64,000 bases of DNA from Anaerolineaceae bacterium UBA4775 (GTDB lineage Bacteria > Chloroflexota > Anaerolineae > Anaerolineales > Anaerolineaceae): NCBI GenBank assembly GCA_002403205.1, contig DHHJ01000033.1, forward strand, positions 6,546-70,545, read 5' to 3'. The first letter of the stretch is position 1; the number at the start of each line of letters is the position of its first letter. Below, in pieces: positions 16,627-25,453 of this stretch. The notes under the pieces were generated by a model. The model was not told the DNA's origin, made no database searches, and worked only from the letters and a program-made list of their open reading frames with translations. Position numbers and translations under genes: made by a program.

Positions 16627-17397
16627 ATGAAAATATTACGATTTGAGACATCGCAACGGACCGCGCGCTTTGGCTGGCTGTATGAAGACCTGGTCGGCGA
16701 GATCGATGGGGACCCGCTGGGGGCTTACCGCCGCCTGGACCCCGACCTGCCCGTGGACTCCGTGCACCTGTTGCCACCGGTCTTGCCGGGGAAGATCATC
16801 TGCGTGGGGCGCAATTATGCCGCCCATGCCCAGGAGCATGGCGCAGAGGTGGGCGAGATCCCGATTTTATTTCTCAAGCCCGGGACCAGCCTGATCGGCC
16901 CGGGTGAAGAGATCGTCTTGCCGCCGCAGTCTCAGCGGGTGCAGCATGAGGCCGAACTGGCGGTGGTGATCGGGAAGCGCGGCCGCTGGATCGACCCTGA
17001 AGCGGCCATGGACCACGTTTTTGGGTATACGATTGCCAACGATGTGACCGCGCGAGACCTGCAGCGCGCCGATGTCACTTGGACACGCGGCAAGGGGTTT
17101 GATACCTTTTGCCCGCTGGGCCCCTGGATCGAGACTGAGTTTGACCCGGCTGACGCCCTGATCACCTGCCATGTCAGCCAGGAGTTGCGCCAGATGGCTT
17201 CCACCCGTGATATGGTCTTTTCGATTCAAAGGCTGATCGCTTTTATCTCATCAGTGATGACCCTTGAGCCCGGTGATGTGATCTTAACCGGCACACCTGC
17301 CGGTGTGGGCGACCTCGAGGCGGGGGACACGGTTTCGATCACCATTGAAGGTTTGGGCACCCTCACCAATCCAGTCATTGCTGCGGCTAAAGCCTGA
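16627..17397 (+). CDS. Fumarylacetoacetate hydrolase (FAH) family protein
   Basis: Protein of 256 aa with the FAH C-terminal fold: IICVGRNYAAHAQE, PILFLKPGTSLIGPG, the metal-site acidic residues in HEAELAVVIGK, TIANDVTARDLQ with its conserved aspartates, KGFDTFCPLGPW and GDVILTGTPAGVG. Family members hydrolyse or decarboxylate beta-diketone or oxo-acid substrates, for example acylpyruvate or homoprotocatechuate-pathway intermediates, using Mg2+ or Mn2+. Length and N-terminus suit the 2-hydroxyhepta-2,4-diene-dioate isomerase/acylpyruvase-like group; the substrate is not decidable. The start at 16627 was preferred over 16597 because the protein then begins MKILRFE and a -10 box lies just upstream. 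Confidence 0.88.
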   Translation: MKILRFETSQRTARFGWLYEDLVGEIDGDPLGAYRRLDPDLPVDSVHLLPPVLPGKIICVGRNYAAHAQEHGAEVGEIPILFLKPGTSLIGPGEEIVLPPQSQRVQHEAELAVVIGKRGRWIDPEAAMDHVFGYTIANDVTARDLQRADVTWTRGKGFDTFCPLGPWIETEFDPADALITCHVSQELRQMASTRDMVFSIQRLIAFISSVMTLEPGDVILTGTPAGVGDLEAGDTVSITIEGLGTLTNPVIAAAKA

Positions 17398-17432
17398 TTG
17401 ACAAATTGCCTTTGTCGGGTTTAATTAAGACC

Positions 17433-17720
17433 ATGTCTGTCGGAATTTTATCCCTAACCATTCATCTGCCCGAGTGCCATTCATTAAAAGAAAAACGCCG
17501 CCTGGTCAAGCCGATATTGGCGCGGCTGCACAAGGAATTTAACGTCTCTGTGGTGGAATATGGCCAGCAGGATACCTGGCAGTGCTGTGAACTGTTGATT
17601 GCGTGCGCAGCCAGCCCGGGTGCACAGGTTGAACGCACCCTGGAGAGTGTGGTTGCCTTCTACGAGAGCCACTGGCCTGACCTGCCCCTGACACAGGAAA
17701 AAATCGAGATCATCATTTAA
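17433..17720 (+). CDS. DUF503 (YlxP-like) family protein
   Basis: Protein of 95 aa. It has the DUF503 hallmarks SLKEKRRLVKPILARLHKEFNVSVVE and QDTWQCCELLIACAA. YlxP proteins sit beside infB-rbfA in Firmicutes and are linked to ribosome maturation, but the biochemical role is unclear. Here it lies between an FAH enzyme and an SDR, 35 nt after the former and 14 nt before the latter, probably in one transcript. The start at 17433 (MSVGILSL) matches the family N-terminus. Confidence 0.85.
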   Translation: MSVGILSLTIHLPECHSLKEKRRLVKPILARLHKEFNVSVVEYGQQDTWQCCELLIACAASPGAQVERTLESVVAFYESHWPDLPLTQEKIEIII

Positions 17721-17734
17721 AACAAAGGAGAAGC

Positions 17735-18523
17735 ATGGATTTAGGATTAACTGGAAAAACCGCCCTGTTAACCGGCGCCAGCCGTGGGTTGGGCTTTGCT
17801 ACAGCGAAAATTCTCGCCCAGGAGGGGGTCAATCTCGCCCTCAACAGCCGTGATCCGGACAACCTTGCATCCGCAGCCCAAGAACTGGCACAATTCGATG
17901 TGGAGGTCAGGTGCTTCCCCGGCGATGTGACCGACCCTGCCATACCGGAAAGGTTAGTCAGCCAAACTGAAGCGGCTTATGGCGGGATTGACCTGCTCTT
18001 TACCAATGCTGGCGGCCCGCCCCCTGCCGCTTTTGCCGAAATCCCCGATGAAACCTGGGCGCTTGCGGTGGAACTCTCCTTTATGAGCCATGTGCGCTTG
18101 ATTCGGGCGGCGTTACCCTCCCTGCGCCGCTCTGCGTCGCCCTCAGTCCTGACGGTAACTTCGGTATCAGTGAAGCAGCCGATCCCCAACCTGGTGCTTT
18201 CCAACAGCATTCGGGCGGCCACAGCCGGGTTGACCAAGACCCTTGCCCTTGAAATGGGTGCGGAGGGCATCCGCTTCAATTCCATCCTGCCCTCGTGGAC
18301 GAACACGGAGCGTGTCCAGCAATTGATGGCTGACCGGGCCGATCGCAAAGGCACCAGTGCGGCGGAGGAAATCGAAGCGCAAAATGCGCAAAGCCCTCTG
18401 GGACGCATGGCCTCGCCTGAAGAATTCGCCCGGGCAGCAGTTTTTTTGCTCTCCCCGGCTGCTTCGTACATCACCGGCGTGATGCTGACGGTCGACGGCG
18501 GCACCTACAAGGGGCTGTTTTAA
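17735..18523 (+). CDS. SDR-family oxidoreductase lacking the canonical YxxxK
   Basis: Protein of 262 aa. It has the Rossmann motif TGASRGLG, FTNAGGPPP in place of NNAG, and a C-terminal ITGVMLTVDGGTYKGLF typical of 3-oxoacyl-reductase-like SDRs. At the catalytic region it reads TSVSVKQPIPNLVLSNSIRAA, so the Tyr and Lys of YxxxK are replaced (SNSIR). A known subgroup of bacterial SDRs has this form, so it is probably a real variant. Substrate and cofactor are unknown. AAAGGAG precedes the start; the radical-SAM gene begins 3 nt after the stop. Confidence 0.85.
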   Translation: MDLGLTGKTALLTGASRGLGFATAKILAQEGVNLALNSRDPDNLASAAQELAQFDVEVRCFPGDVTDPAIPERLVSQTEAAYGGIDLLFTNAGGPPPAAFAEIPDETWALAVELSFMSHVRLIRAALPSLRRSASPSVLTVTSVSVKQPIPNLVLSNSIRAATAGLTKTLALEMGAEGIRFNSILPSWTNTERVQQLMADRADRKGTSAAEEIEAQNAQSPLGRMASPEEFARAAVFLLSPAASYITGVMLTVDGGTYKGLF

Positions 18524-18525
18524 TT

Positions 18526-20400
18526 ATGCCTTTTACCCATCAGGAGCATTTCCGCCAGCAGGTCGAGCGGATCCTGCCAACCGTGGCTAAACCGGGCCGG
18601 TATGTCGGCGGCGAGCTCAACCAAACCGTCAAACCCTGGGATGCGGTTCAAACCCATGTCGCCCTGGTGTTCCCCGACATCTACGATTTGGGGCAATCCA
18701 ACTTAGGGATGGCCTTGCTGTATGACCTGCTGAACCAACGCGCAGATGTTGCCGCTGAGCGTGCTTTTGCGCCCTGGGTGGATATGGAAGCCGCCATGCG
18801 CACGGCGGGTATTCCCTTGTTCAGCCTGGAAAATAAACGCCCATTGCTCGATTTCGAGATCGTTGGCGTCAGCCTGCCGTACGAAACCCTGTACACCAAC
18901 TTCCTCAACCTGCTCGACCTGGCAGGGATTCCCTTGTACAGCGAACAGCGCACAATTGAGCATCCCCTGGTGATCGCCGGCGGCCAGGCGGTCTATAATC
19001 CTGAACCCGTGGCACCGTTCGTGGATGCGTTCGCTATCGGCGAGGGTGAAGAGGTGCTCCTGGAGATCGTGGATGCCCACCAGTCCTGGGCAGAATCAAC
19101 CCAATCCCGCCAGGACCTGCTGATCCGGCTGGCGGGCATCCCGGGTGTGTATGTGCCGGCCCTGGTGGATGTGACCTATCACCCGGATGGCACGATCCAG
19201 TCAGTACACCCCCGGCATCCGGCAGTCAATTTACCGGTGGATAAGCGCATCCTGGCCAAGCTGCCGCCGCCCTTATCGCGGTTCCTGGTCCCTAACATTG
19301 AGGTGGTACAGGAGCGCGTCAGCGTGGAGATCATGCGCGGCTGCACTCGCGGATGCCGGTTCTGCCATGCCGGCATGGTCAACCGTCCGATCCGCGAGCG
19401 GCCCGTACCTGAAATCCTGGCTGCCCTGGAAGCAGGGCTGGACCAAACCGGCTACGAGGAGATCAGCTTGCTTTCGCTCTCTTCGTCGGATCACAGCGAG
19501 ATCATCGCGTTGATTGACGGCTTGAAATCGCTGCTGACAGAACGGCAGGTCAATATCACCCTGCCTTCGCTGCGCATCGAATCCTTCTCAGAGGACCTGA
19601 TGGACGTGCTTCAATCTCTTTCACCAGGAGGCGGTTTCACCTTAGCGCCGGAGGCAGGCACTGAGCGGATGCGCAACATCATCAATAAACCGCTCAGCGA
19701 TAAAGAGCTGATGAGCACAGTCCGCTCGGTTTTTGAGCACGGCTGGAAGACGCTCAAGCTGTATTTTATGATCGGGCACCCCCAAGAGACCCTGTCTGAT
19801 GTGCAAGCTATTGCAGAGGTGTGCCAGGCGGTTTTGCAGGAGGGACGGCGCATCGCAGGCGGCCGTGCCCGGGTGCATGCCGGTGTGAGCACCTTTATCC
19901 CCAAGCCGCATACACCTTTCCAGTGGGTGCCCTTTGAGGATACGGAATCGATCCAAACCAAGATCACCTTGCTGCAGGATGCGCTGCGCGGTTCAAAAGT
20001 GAAGTTAACCTGGAACGATCCCCAGGCATCACTGCTGGAAGCCTGGTTGTCGCGCGGAGACCGGCGGTTGGCCGCAGTCATTCACCGAGCGTGGGAAAAC
20101 GGCGCCCGGTTTGACGCCTGGGGTGACCAGTTCCAAATCGAGCCATGGCGCGCTGCTTTTGCTGATAGCGGCCTGGACCCGGACTTCTACAGCTTCAGGG
20201 CACGGGACTTGGATGAAACCTTACCGTGGGACCACATCAACGCCGGTGTGCGCAAAGCCTTTTTGGTAAGGGATTACCGTTACAGCCTGGCTGGCAAGAT
20301 CCGACCAGATTGCAGGGGCCAATGTTATGCCTGCGGCATTCTCTCTTCTTTTGATGAACTGCGCCTGACTGGACCCGACGGTGGATGGAAGTGCCCCTGA
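18526..20400 (+). CDS. Radical SAM protein with N-terminal B12-binding-like domain (TIGR03960-type)
   Basis: Protein of 624 aa. The N-terminal region (VALVFPDIYDLGQSNLGMALLYDLLNQR, then VIAGGQAVYNPEPVAPFVDAF and IGEGEE) resembles cobalamin-binding-like domains of large radical SAM enzymes. The cluster motif is C273-x3-C-x2-C280 (MRGCTRGCRFCHAGM), followed by SLLSLSSSDH, LPSLRIESF and APEAGTERMRNIINK. This layout matches the uncharacterised family usually followed by, or fused to, a DUF2344 domain, as here. A role in RNA or ribosome modification has been proposed from neighbours in other genomes, but no reaction is established. It overlaps the next gene by one base. Confidence 0.88.
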   Translation: MPFTHQEHFRQQVERILPTVAKPGRYVGGELNQTVKPWDAVQTHVALVFPDIYDLGQSNLGMALLYDLLNQRADVAAERAFAPWVDMEAAMRTAGIPLFSLENKRPLLDFEIVGVSLPYETLYTNFLNLLDLAGIPLYSEQRTIEHPLVIAGGQAVYNPEPVAPFVDAFAIGEGEEVLLEIVDAHQSWAESTQSRQDLLIRLAGIPGVYVPALVDVTYHPDGTIQSVHPRHPAVNLPVDKRILAKLPPPLSRFLVPNIEVVQERVSVEIMRGCTRGCRFCHAGMVNRPIRERPVPEILAALEAGLDQTGYEEISLLSLSSSDHSEIIALIDGLKSLLTERQVNITLPSLRIESFSEDLMDVLQSLSPGGGFTLAPEAGTERMRNIINKPLSDKELMSTVRSVFEHGWKTLKLYFMIGHPQETLSDVQAIAEVCQAVLQEGRRIAGGRARVHAGVSTFIPKPHTPFQWVPFEDTESIQTKITLLQDALRGSKVKLTWNDPQASLLEAWLSRGDRRLAAVIHRAWENGARFDAWGDQFQIEPWRAAFADSGLDPDFYSFRARDLDETLPWDHINAGVRKAFLVRDYRYSLAGKIRPDCRGQCYACGILSSFDELRLTGPDGGWKCP

Positions 20401-21071
20401 TGAGCACAGAGACCCCGATCAGCCGTATCCGTGTCCGTTACACAAAAGGGGAGAGCCTGCGCTTTACCGGTCATCTCGATCTGCAGCGCCTGTGGGAGCG
20501 TTTGCTTAGGCGAAGCGGCCTGCCCATCCGCTATACACAGGGGTATCACCCGCGGGCGCGTTTGAATTTGGCCTCCGCGCTGCCGCTGGGATTTGTCAGC
20601 GATGATGAACGGCTCGACTTCTGGATGGATGAATCCCGCCCACTGGAAGAAATCCTGGACCAGTTAAGATGTTCAGCTCCACCCGGGCTGGAGATCCAGT
20701 CTGTACGGATGGTTGATTTAGGGGAAGACGCCCTTCAGGTGAGGATGAAAGCCAGTGAATTTGTGGTTGCCTTTTATGATCCGCAGGACCGGGAGGTTTT
20801 GATGCGGAAAGTCAATTCCCTGCTGGCCCAGGAAGAGATCCAGCATGTAAGGCGCAAAAAGGTGTACGACCTGAGACCGCTGATCTTGAACCTGGAGGTG
20901 ATCACCGTCCCTTCGGGGGACACCGGGTTATGGATGCGTTTGCTGGCAGAGCCAGGCGCTACAGGCCGCCCGGATGACCTTTTGGAAGAGCTGGGCTACC
21001 CGAATACGGCTTACCTGATCCGCAGGACGCAGTTGATCTTGGCTGAGGGGAATGAGTGTACCCCTCCCTAA
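20400..21071 (+). CDS. Radical SAM-linked protein, DUF2344 (TIGR03936-type)
   Basis: Protein of 223 aa. RIRVRYTKGESLRFTGHLDLQRLWERLLRR, GLPIRYTQGYHPRARLNLASALPLG and the C-terminal ELGYPNTAYLIRRTQLI are typical of this family, which is often fused to the upstream radical SAM protein. Here the two are separate, coupled through TGATG, so they probably form a complex. The final codons (ECTPP and the TAA) lie inside the first unit of the downstream tandem repeat, meaning the repeat has reached into or created the gene's 3' end. Confidence 0.87.
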   Translation: MSTETPISRIRVRYTKGESLRFTGHLDLQRLWERLLRRSGLPIRYTQGYHPRARLNLASALPLGFVSDDERLDFWMDESRPLEEILDQLRCSAPPGLEIQSVRMVDLGEDALQVRMKASEFVVAFYDPQDREVLMRKVNSLLAQEEIQHVRRKKVYDLRPLILNLEVITVPSGDTGLWMRLLAEPGATGRPDDLLEELGYPNTAYLIRRTQLILAEGNECTPP

Positions 21072-21345
21072 GTCCCTCCCCAAAAGGGGAGGGACTTTTA
21101 AGACTTTATAGCGACTGAACTTTTAAAGGGGGGATTATTCCCCTCTCTAAATCCCTCCCCTGAAGTGGAGGGGCTTGTACACTTTACCCTAAATCCCTCT
21201 CCTGAAGTGGAAGGGCTTGTACACTTTACCCTAAATCCCTTCTCTGAAGTGGAGGGGGTTGTACCCCTCCCTAAATCCCTCCCCTGAAGTGGGGGGACAT
21301 GTGCACCCCGCTCAAGATCCCTTCTCTGATGGGAGGGTCTTTTAA
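21057..21345. repeat. Degenerate tandem repeat, about 40-42 bp units with hairpin potential
   Basis: About six copies of a unit resembling CCCTAAATCCCTCCCCTGAAG followed by TGGAGGGGCTTGTAC. The TAAATCCCT core starts at 21148, 21190, 21232 and 21272, a spacing of 42, 42 and 40 bp; looser copies start near 21069 and 21312. Each unit holds a self-complementary CCCTCCCC/GGGGAGGG pair around TGAAGT, so each can fold into a hairpin. It fills most of the gap between the DUF2344 gene and tRNA-Arg. Confidence 0.85.
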
Positions 21346-21491
21346 GATTAATTAGGAGATTTAACATCTGAAGGGAGGGGATTTTGAGCCAGCTGTGCTT
21401 TTCAATTCATATGGAAGGTGAAATCATCTGCTACATCAATCAGAATTGGGTATAATAGGACTGCTTGGGGATGCGATGACCCTGCAAATTT

Positions 21492-21563
21492 GTTCCCGTG
21501 GCCTAATGGATAAGGCGGCGGCCTCCGGAGCCGTAAATGTGAGTTCGAATCTCACCGGGAATA
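21492..21563 (+). tRNA. tRNA-Arg (CCG)
   Basis: Complete 72-nt cloverleaf: acceptor GTTCCCG/CGGGAAT with a terminal G-U pair, D-arm, anticodon stem GCGGC/GCCGT with loop CTCCGGA (anticodon CCG), T-arm GTGAG-TTCGAAT-CTCAC and discriminator A. CCA is not encoded. A TATAAT at 21451-21456 about 35 nt upstream is a likely -10 box. Confidence 0.95.
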
Positions 21564-21628
21564 TTTTCATTTAATCGTGGCTTCGTGTAAAATTTAGGCA
21601 CATCATTCGCCGACCTAAGGGAGTTTCC

Positions 21629-23656
21629 ATGTCCCCCCAAGACCTCAAAGCAGAGTACCAGGCTTTACAGGACGAAATTCATTATCATAATTACCGCTAT
21701 CACGTGCTGAACGACCCATTGATCAGCGATCCCGAATTTGACCAAATGCTGAAGCGTCTCAGGGCAATTGAAGCGGAGCACCCGGAATGGGTCACGCCTG
21801 ATTCGCCCACACAACGCGCCGGCGCTGAACCGCTGGAAGCCTTCGAAAAAGTCACTCATCCAGCGCCGATCCTCAGCCTGGCGAACGCTTTTGATGAACA
21901 GGACCTGCGGGATTGGCATGCTCGCATTGCCCGGCTGGACGATCGGGTTTTGGATGCCGATTTCACTGTGGAACCTAAATTAGACGGGCTGACCGTGGTT
22001 TTGCATTATCGCGACGGCATCTTTGTGCAAGGCGCCACCCGGGGCAATGGCGAGGTAGGTGAAGACATCACAGAAAACCTGCGCACGATCAATGCGCTTC
22101 CATTGCGGATACCGGTCGGGTCACAAAAAATACCTGTGCCCGATGTGCTGGTGGTGAGGGGTGAGGTGCTGATCACCAAGGCTGATTTTGAGGAGCTTAA
22201 TCGCCGGTTGACCGAAGCGGGGCAGAAGACCTACCTCAACCCGCGCAACACAGCGGCAGGGTCCCTGCGCCAGCTGGATTCGAGAAGCACTGCGCAACGC
22301 CCGTTAACCCTGCTGGTGTATGCCATTGTGCATCACGAAGGCGGAGAAATCCCTGCTACCCAGTGGGAGACGCTTAATTACCTGCAGGCGTTGGGCTTCC
22401 CCGTTTCTGAGGCTTCGACGCACTGCCCAACCCTCGAGGATGCCGTCAGGCTGTCCATGGCGACGGATCCAAATGCCTTCCCCTTTGAGGTGGACGGCAT
22501 GGTGATCAAGGTCAACGACCTGGGCCTGGCGGAGGATTTGGGTTATGTGGGTAAAGACCCACGCGGGGCAATCGCGTACAAATTCCCTGCACAGGAAGTC
22601 ACCACGAAACTGAATGAGATTGGCGTTAATGTCGGCCGCACCGGCGTGATCACGCCCTATGCCATCCTCGAACCGGTTGAGATCGGCGGGGTGGTGGTGA
22701 AACAGGCCACATTGCACAACTTTGACTTCATCCAGGAGAAGGACATCCGGGTTGGAGACCGAGTCCTGGTCAAACGAGCCGGGGAGGTGATCCCTTATGT
22801 GATCGGGCCAATCGTCGACGTCCGAACCGGTGGCGAGCAACCCTACTCACCGCCAAAAACCTGCCCTTCCTGCGGCGAGCCGATCATCAACCCGGAGGGT
22901 GAAGTGGCCTATTACTGCACCAACAGCGCCTGCCCGGCACAATTGGTGCGCAACCTGGAGCATTTTGTCTCCCGCGGCGCCATGGACATCGTCGGACTGG
23001 GGATCAACACGGTTGATCAGCTTGTCCAGGCCGGTCTGGTCACGGATATTGCCGATCTTTACAGCCTGGATGTGCCTGCCCTGCTGAAGTTAGAGGGCTT
23101 TGCACAGAAAAAAGCCGAGAATCTGGTCAGCGCGATCCAATCATCCAAAGAACAACCCCTGGCGCGCCTGATCACCGGTTTGGGGATTCGTGGCGTAGGG
23201 GAAGTTGCAGCGCAAGCGCTGGCTGAACGTTACCCCGACCTGGATGCGCTCAGCCGGGCAACACGAGCGGAAATCGAGGCCATTGAGGGCTTTGGCCCCA
23301 ATATCGCCGATTCGATCGTGGAATGGTTCAATAATGAAAAGAACCAGGCTGTGCTGGGGAAATTGAAGGGGCGGGGCGTGTGGCCAAAGGCTGAATTACG
23401 TCAGCAAACCGGACCACAACCCCTGGCAGGATTGAATTTTGTGATCACCGGGACCCTCCCCAACCTTTCCCGCTCGGAAGCGAAAAACCTAATCGAAGGC
23501 CATGGCGGCAAGGTCACTGGCAGCGTAAGCGGGAGCACCGATTACCTGCTTTTGGGTGAAGCGCCTGGCTCTAAATTGGATCATGCACAAAAACGGGGTA
23601 TTCCGACGCTTTCCGAGGTGGACCTGCGCCAGTTAATTACGGACCGATCAGCATGA
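21629..23656 (+). CDS. ligA: NAD-dependent DNA ligase LigA
   Basis: Protein of 675 aa, the usual length. It has the adenylation motif EPKLDGL with nucleophile K117, the NAD-binding Ia region at the N-terminus (YHNYRYHVLNDPLISD), GATRGNGEVGEDITEN, an OB-fold, a four-cysteine zinc finger (C412, C415, C430, C435), helix-hairpin-helix repeats (GLGIRGVGEVAAQAL) and a C-terminal BRCT domain (LAGLNFVITGTLPNLSRSEA). It seals nicks in replication and repair using NAD+. AAGGGAG lies 6 nt before the ATG. The stop overlaps rlmI by 4 nt (ATGA). Confidence 0.98.
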   Translation: MSPQDLKAEYQALQDEIHYHNYRYHVLNDPLISDPEFDQMLKRLRAIEAEHPEWVTPDSPTQRAGAEPLEAFEKVTHPAPILSLANAFDEQDLRDWHARIARLDDRVLDADFTVEPKLDGLTVVLHYRDGIFVQGATRGNGEVGEDITENLRTINALPLRIPVGSQKIPVPDVLVVRGEVLITKADFEELNRRLTEAGQKTYLNPRNTAAGSLRQLDSRSTAQRPLTLLVYAIVHHEGGEIPATQWETLNYLQALGFPVSEASTHCPTLEDAVRLSMATDPNAFPFEVDGMVIKVNDLGLAEDLGYVGKDPRGAIAYKFPAQEVTTKLNEIGVNVGRTGVITPYAILEPVEIGGVVVKQATLHNFDFIQEKDIRVGDRVLVKRAGEVIPYVIGPIVDVRTGGEQPYSPPKTCPSCGEPIINPEGEVAYYCTNSACPAQLVRNLEHFVSRGAMDIVGLGINTVDQLVQAGLVTDIADLYSLDVPALLKLEGFAQKKAENLVSAIQSSKEQPLARLITGLGIRGVGEVAAQALAERYPDLDALSRATRAEIEAIEGFGPNIADSIVEWFNNEKNQAVLGKLKGRGVWPKAELRQQTGPQPLAGLNFVITGTLPNLSRSEAKNLIEGHGGKVTGSVSGSTDYLLLGEAPGSKLDHAQKRGIPTLSEVDLRQLITDRSA

Positions 23657-24837
23657 AGCGCTTAATTCTGAAAAAAGGCCGTGAAAAAGCGCTCCTGCGG
23701 CGGCATCCGTGGGTTTATTCGGGTGCAATCCAGTCTGTGGAGGGTGCACCGCTGGCAGGTGAGACGATCGCCATCCATAGTGCAAGCGGGCAATTCCTGG
23801 CCTGGGGTGCATTTTCCCCTGAATCGCAGATTCGAGCCCGGGTTTGGGGTTGGGAGGAGGACCTGGCCGTTGACGCTGACTTTTTTAGATTTCGCATCGC
23901 ATCTGCACTTGATCTGCGCAGGCAATGGGTGGAGACGGACAAAACCTCGGCATACCGCCTGGTGCACGCTGAATCTGATGGTGTCCCCGGATTGGTGGTT
24001 GACCGCTACAACGATACCCTTGTGGTGCAGTTTCTCTCGGCCGGAGCGGAATTCTGGCGCGAGGCCATTTTATCGACCCTGGTTGAGCTGATCAACCCTG
24101 ATTGTGTCTATGAACGGTCCGATGTGGCCGTGCGTGAGCTGGAAGGCCTGCCGCCTCAAGCCGGAGTGCTGTTCGGCGACCTGCCTGATGAACCTTTGGT
24201 GATCAGGGAGCTTGGGTTGGCCTTTAAGGTGGACCTGGCTGGCGGCCAAAAAACCGGGTTTTACCTTGACCAGCGTGACAACCGTCAACGCTGCAGGGAG
24301 ATGGTGCGGGGGCGGTCGGTGCTGAATGGCTTTGCGTTCACTGGCGGATTCACCGTCTATGCCCTGGCAGGGGGTGCTGAGTCAGTGCTCTCGATAGATT
24401 CTTCTGAGGAAGCGCTTCAACTGGCGCAGGAAAATGTGGCCATCAACGGACTTTCAGCTGATCGCTGCCAGTGGATCACCGGAGATATGTTCGAAGAGCT
24501 GCGCACCCTGCGTGACCGAGGCTTGCAGTTTGACCTGGTGGTCCTTGACCCGCCTAAGTTTGCGCCAACGGCTGCCCAGGCGAACAAAGCGGCGCGTGGC
24601 TACAAGGATATTAACTTATTTGGGTTCAAGCTGCTCAAACCTGGCGGAATCTTGATGACCTTTTCGTGCTCAGGTGGGGTGGATATGCCCTTCTTCCAGA
24701 AGATCGTCGCCGATGCCGCCCTGGATGCCGGGGTGGATGCCAGGTTGCTCTACCGCCTGGGGCAGGCGCCGGATCATCCCACGCACCTGGCCTTCCCGGA
24801 AGGCACTTATTTGAAGGGGTTGGTTTGCCAGGTGTGA
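23653..24837 (+). CDS. Class I rRNA methyltransferase, RlmI-like (PUA + SAM methyltransferase)
   Basis: Protein of 394 aa. The N-terminal PUA-like domain (LKKGREKALLRRHPWVYSGAI) is followed by an EEHEE-type middle region (DRYNDTLVVQF), QKTGFYLDQRDNR, motif I VLNGFAFTGGFTVYALAGGA, and the catalytic-region FDLVVLDPPKFA with FSCSGG. These fit the RlmI group, which makes 5-methylcytosine in 23S rRNA (C1962 in E. coli). The exact target here is inferred. It is translationally coupled to ligA; a strong terminator follows. Confidence 0.88.
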   Translation: MKRLILKKGREKALLRRHPWVYSGAIQSVEGAPLAGETIAIHSASGQFLAWGAFSPESQIRARVWGWEEDLAVDADFFRFRIASALDLRRQWVETDKTSAYRLVHAESDGVPGLVVDRYNDTLVVQFLSAGAEFWREAILSTLVELINPDCVYERSDVAVRELEGLPPQAGVLFGDLPDEPLVIRELGLAFKVDLAGGQKTGFYLDQRDNRQRCREMVRGRSVLNGFAFTGGFTVYALAGGAESVLSIDSSEEALQLAQENVAINGLSADRCQWITGDMFEELRTLRDRGLQFDLVVLDPPKFAPTAAQANKAARGYKDINLFGFKLLKPGGILMTFSCSGGVDMPFFQKIVADAALDAGVDARLLYRLGQAPDHPTHLAFPEGTYLKGLVCQV

Positions 24838-24960
24838 CCCGGGGAATTGGTGATTAGGAATTTGGTATTAGGAAGCTTCGCCAGCGGTTGTTTTTAACCT
24901 TTATAGACCTGTTGGCATTCGTATAGGTATCCTTTAACTGTTTACTTGGCCTAATACCAT

Positions 24961-24994
24961 ACACAACAACCGCCCATTTGGGCGGTTGTTGTGT
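24961..24994. terminator. Strong bidirectional hairpin between rlmI and tmRNA 3' end
   Basis: A perfect 15-bp stem (ACACAACAACCGCCC / GGGCGGTTGTTGTGT) with 4-nt loop sits 6 nt beyond the tmRNA 3' end and about 120 nt after rlmI. A clear T-tract is missing, so it may serve as a processing or convergent-termination signal. Confidence 0.7.
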
Positions 24995-24999
24995 GTTAG

Positions 25000-25396
25000 T
25001 GGAGATGGCGGGAATCGAACCCGCGTCCGAAAGAATCGACCCTCGGATATCTACGAGTGTAGTTGACCTATTCAATCTCGCTTGAGGTTAGCCAGCCAAC
25101 CGGGCGACCCTCTTGCCAGCCGTTAGGACCCGAAAGCCCTGCTTTCATGCATTTAACGGCATCCTGCATGGCATCCTGGCTTTATGACGCCGATCCCATC
25201 CCCGGCCAGGCGAACGGGGTGTGGGGGGCGAGACCTCTTCAGAGGCCGTAGCTTTTAGCCTATCAGCTTACGCTGCGAGGGGTAAAGCTGCATATTCAGT
25301 GCGATTGGCACTTTTGTTGTGTACTGATTTTACGAGTTCGGTACCTCTCGACTCGCAATCCGGGACCAGCCTCTCCCGTCGAAGCCGATCATCCCC
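25000..25396 (-). ncRNA. ssrA: Transfer-messenger RNA (tmRNA)
   Basis: The minus strand has both conserved tmRNA ends: 5' GGGGATGATCGGCTTCGACGG and a 3' T-arm GACGCGGGTTCGATTCCCGCC. Acceptor strands GGGGATG and CATCTCC pair over 7 bp (one G-U), giving mature ends near 25396 and 25000; CCA is not encoded. The tag frame ends ...NRTEYAALPLAA then TAA (codons within about 25275-25325), a typical hydrophobic -LAA degron. The first tag residue is not certain. tmRNA with SmpB rescues stalled ribosomes and marks the truncated product for proteolysis. smpB is not in the window. Confidence 0.97.
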
Positions 25397-25409
25397 GTTT
25401 TGTAAACAA

Positions 25410-25415
25410 ATTATA
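25410..25415 (-). promoter_or_regulatory. ssrA: -10 box of the tmRNA promoter
   Basis: TATAAT on the minus strand, 13 nt before the mature 5' end. This leaves a short leader that RNase P would remove. Confidence 0.55.
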
Positions 25416-25453
25416 CACCATTCTTATTAACAAAGGATAAAAGATCAGGGTGG

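Noticed and set aside
21098..21367. 89-aa minus-strand frame with repeated TSPSTSGEGFRVKC units
   Set aside because: It is a translation of the 40-42 bp DNA tandem repeat; such repeat-derived frames are annotation artefacts and no ribosome binding site is present.
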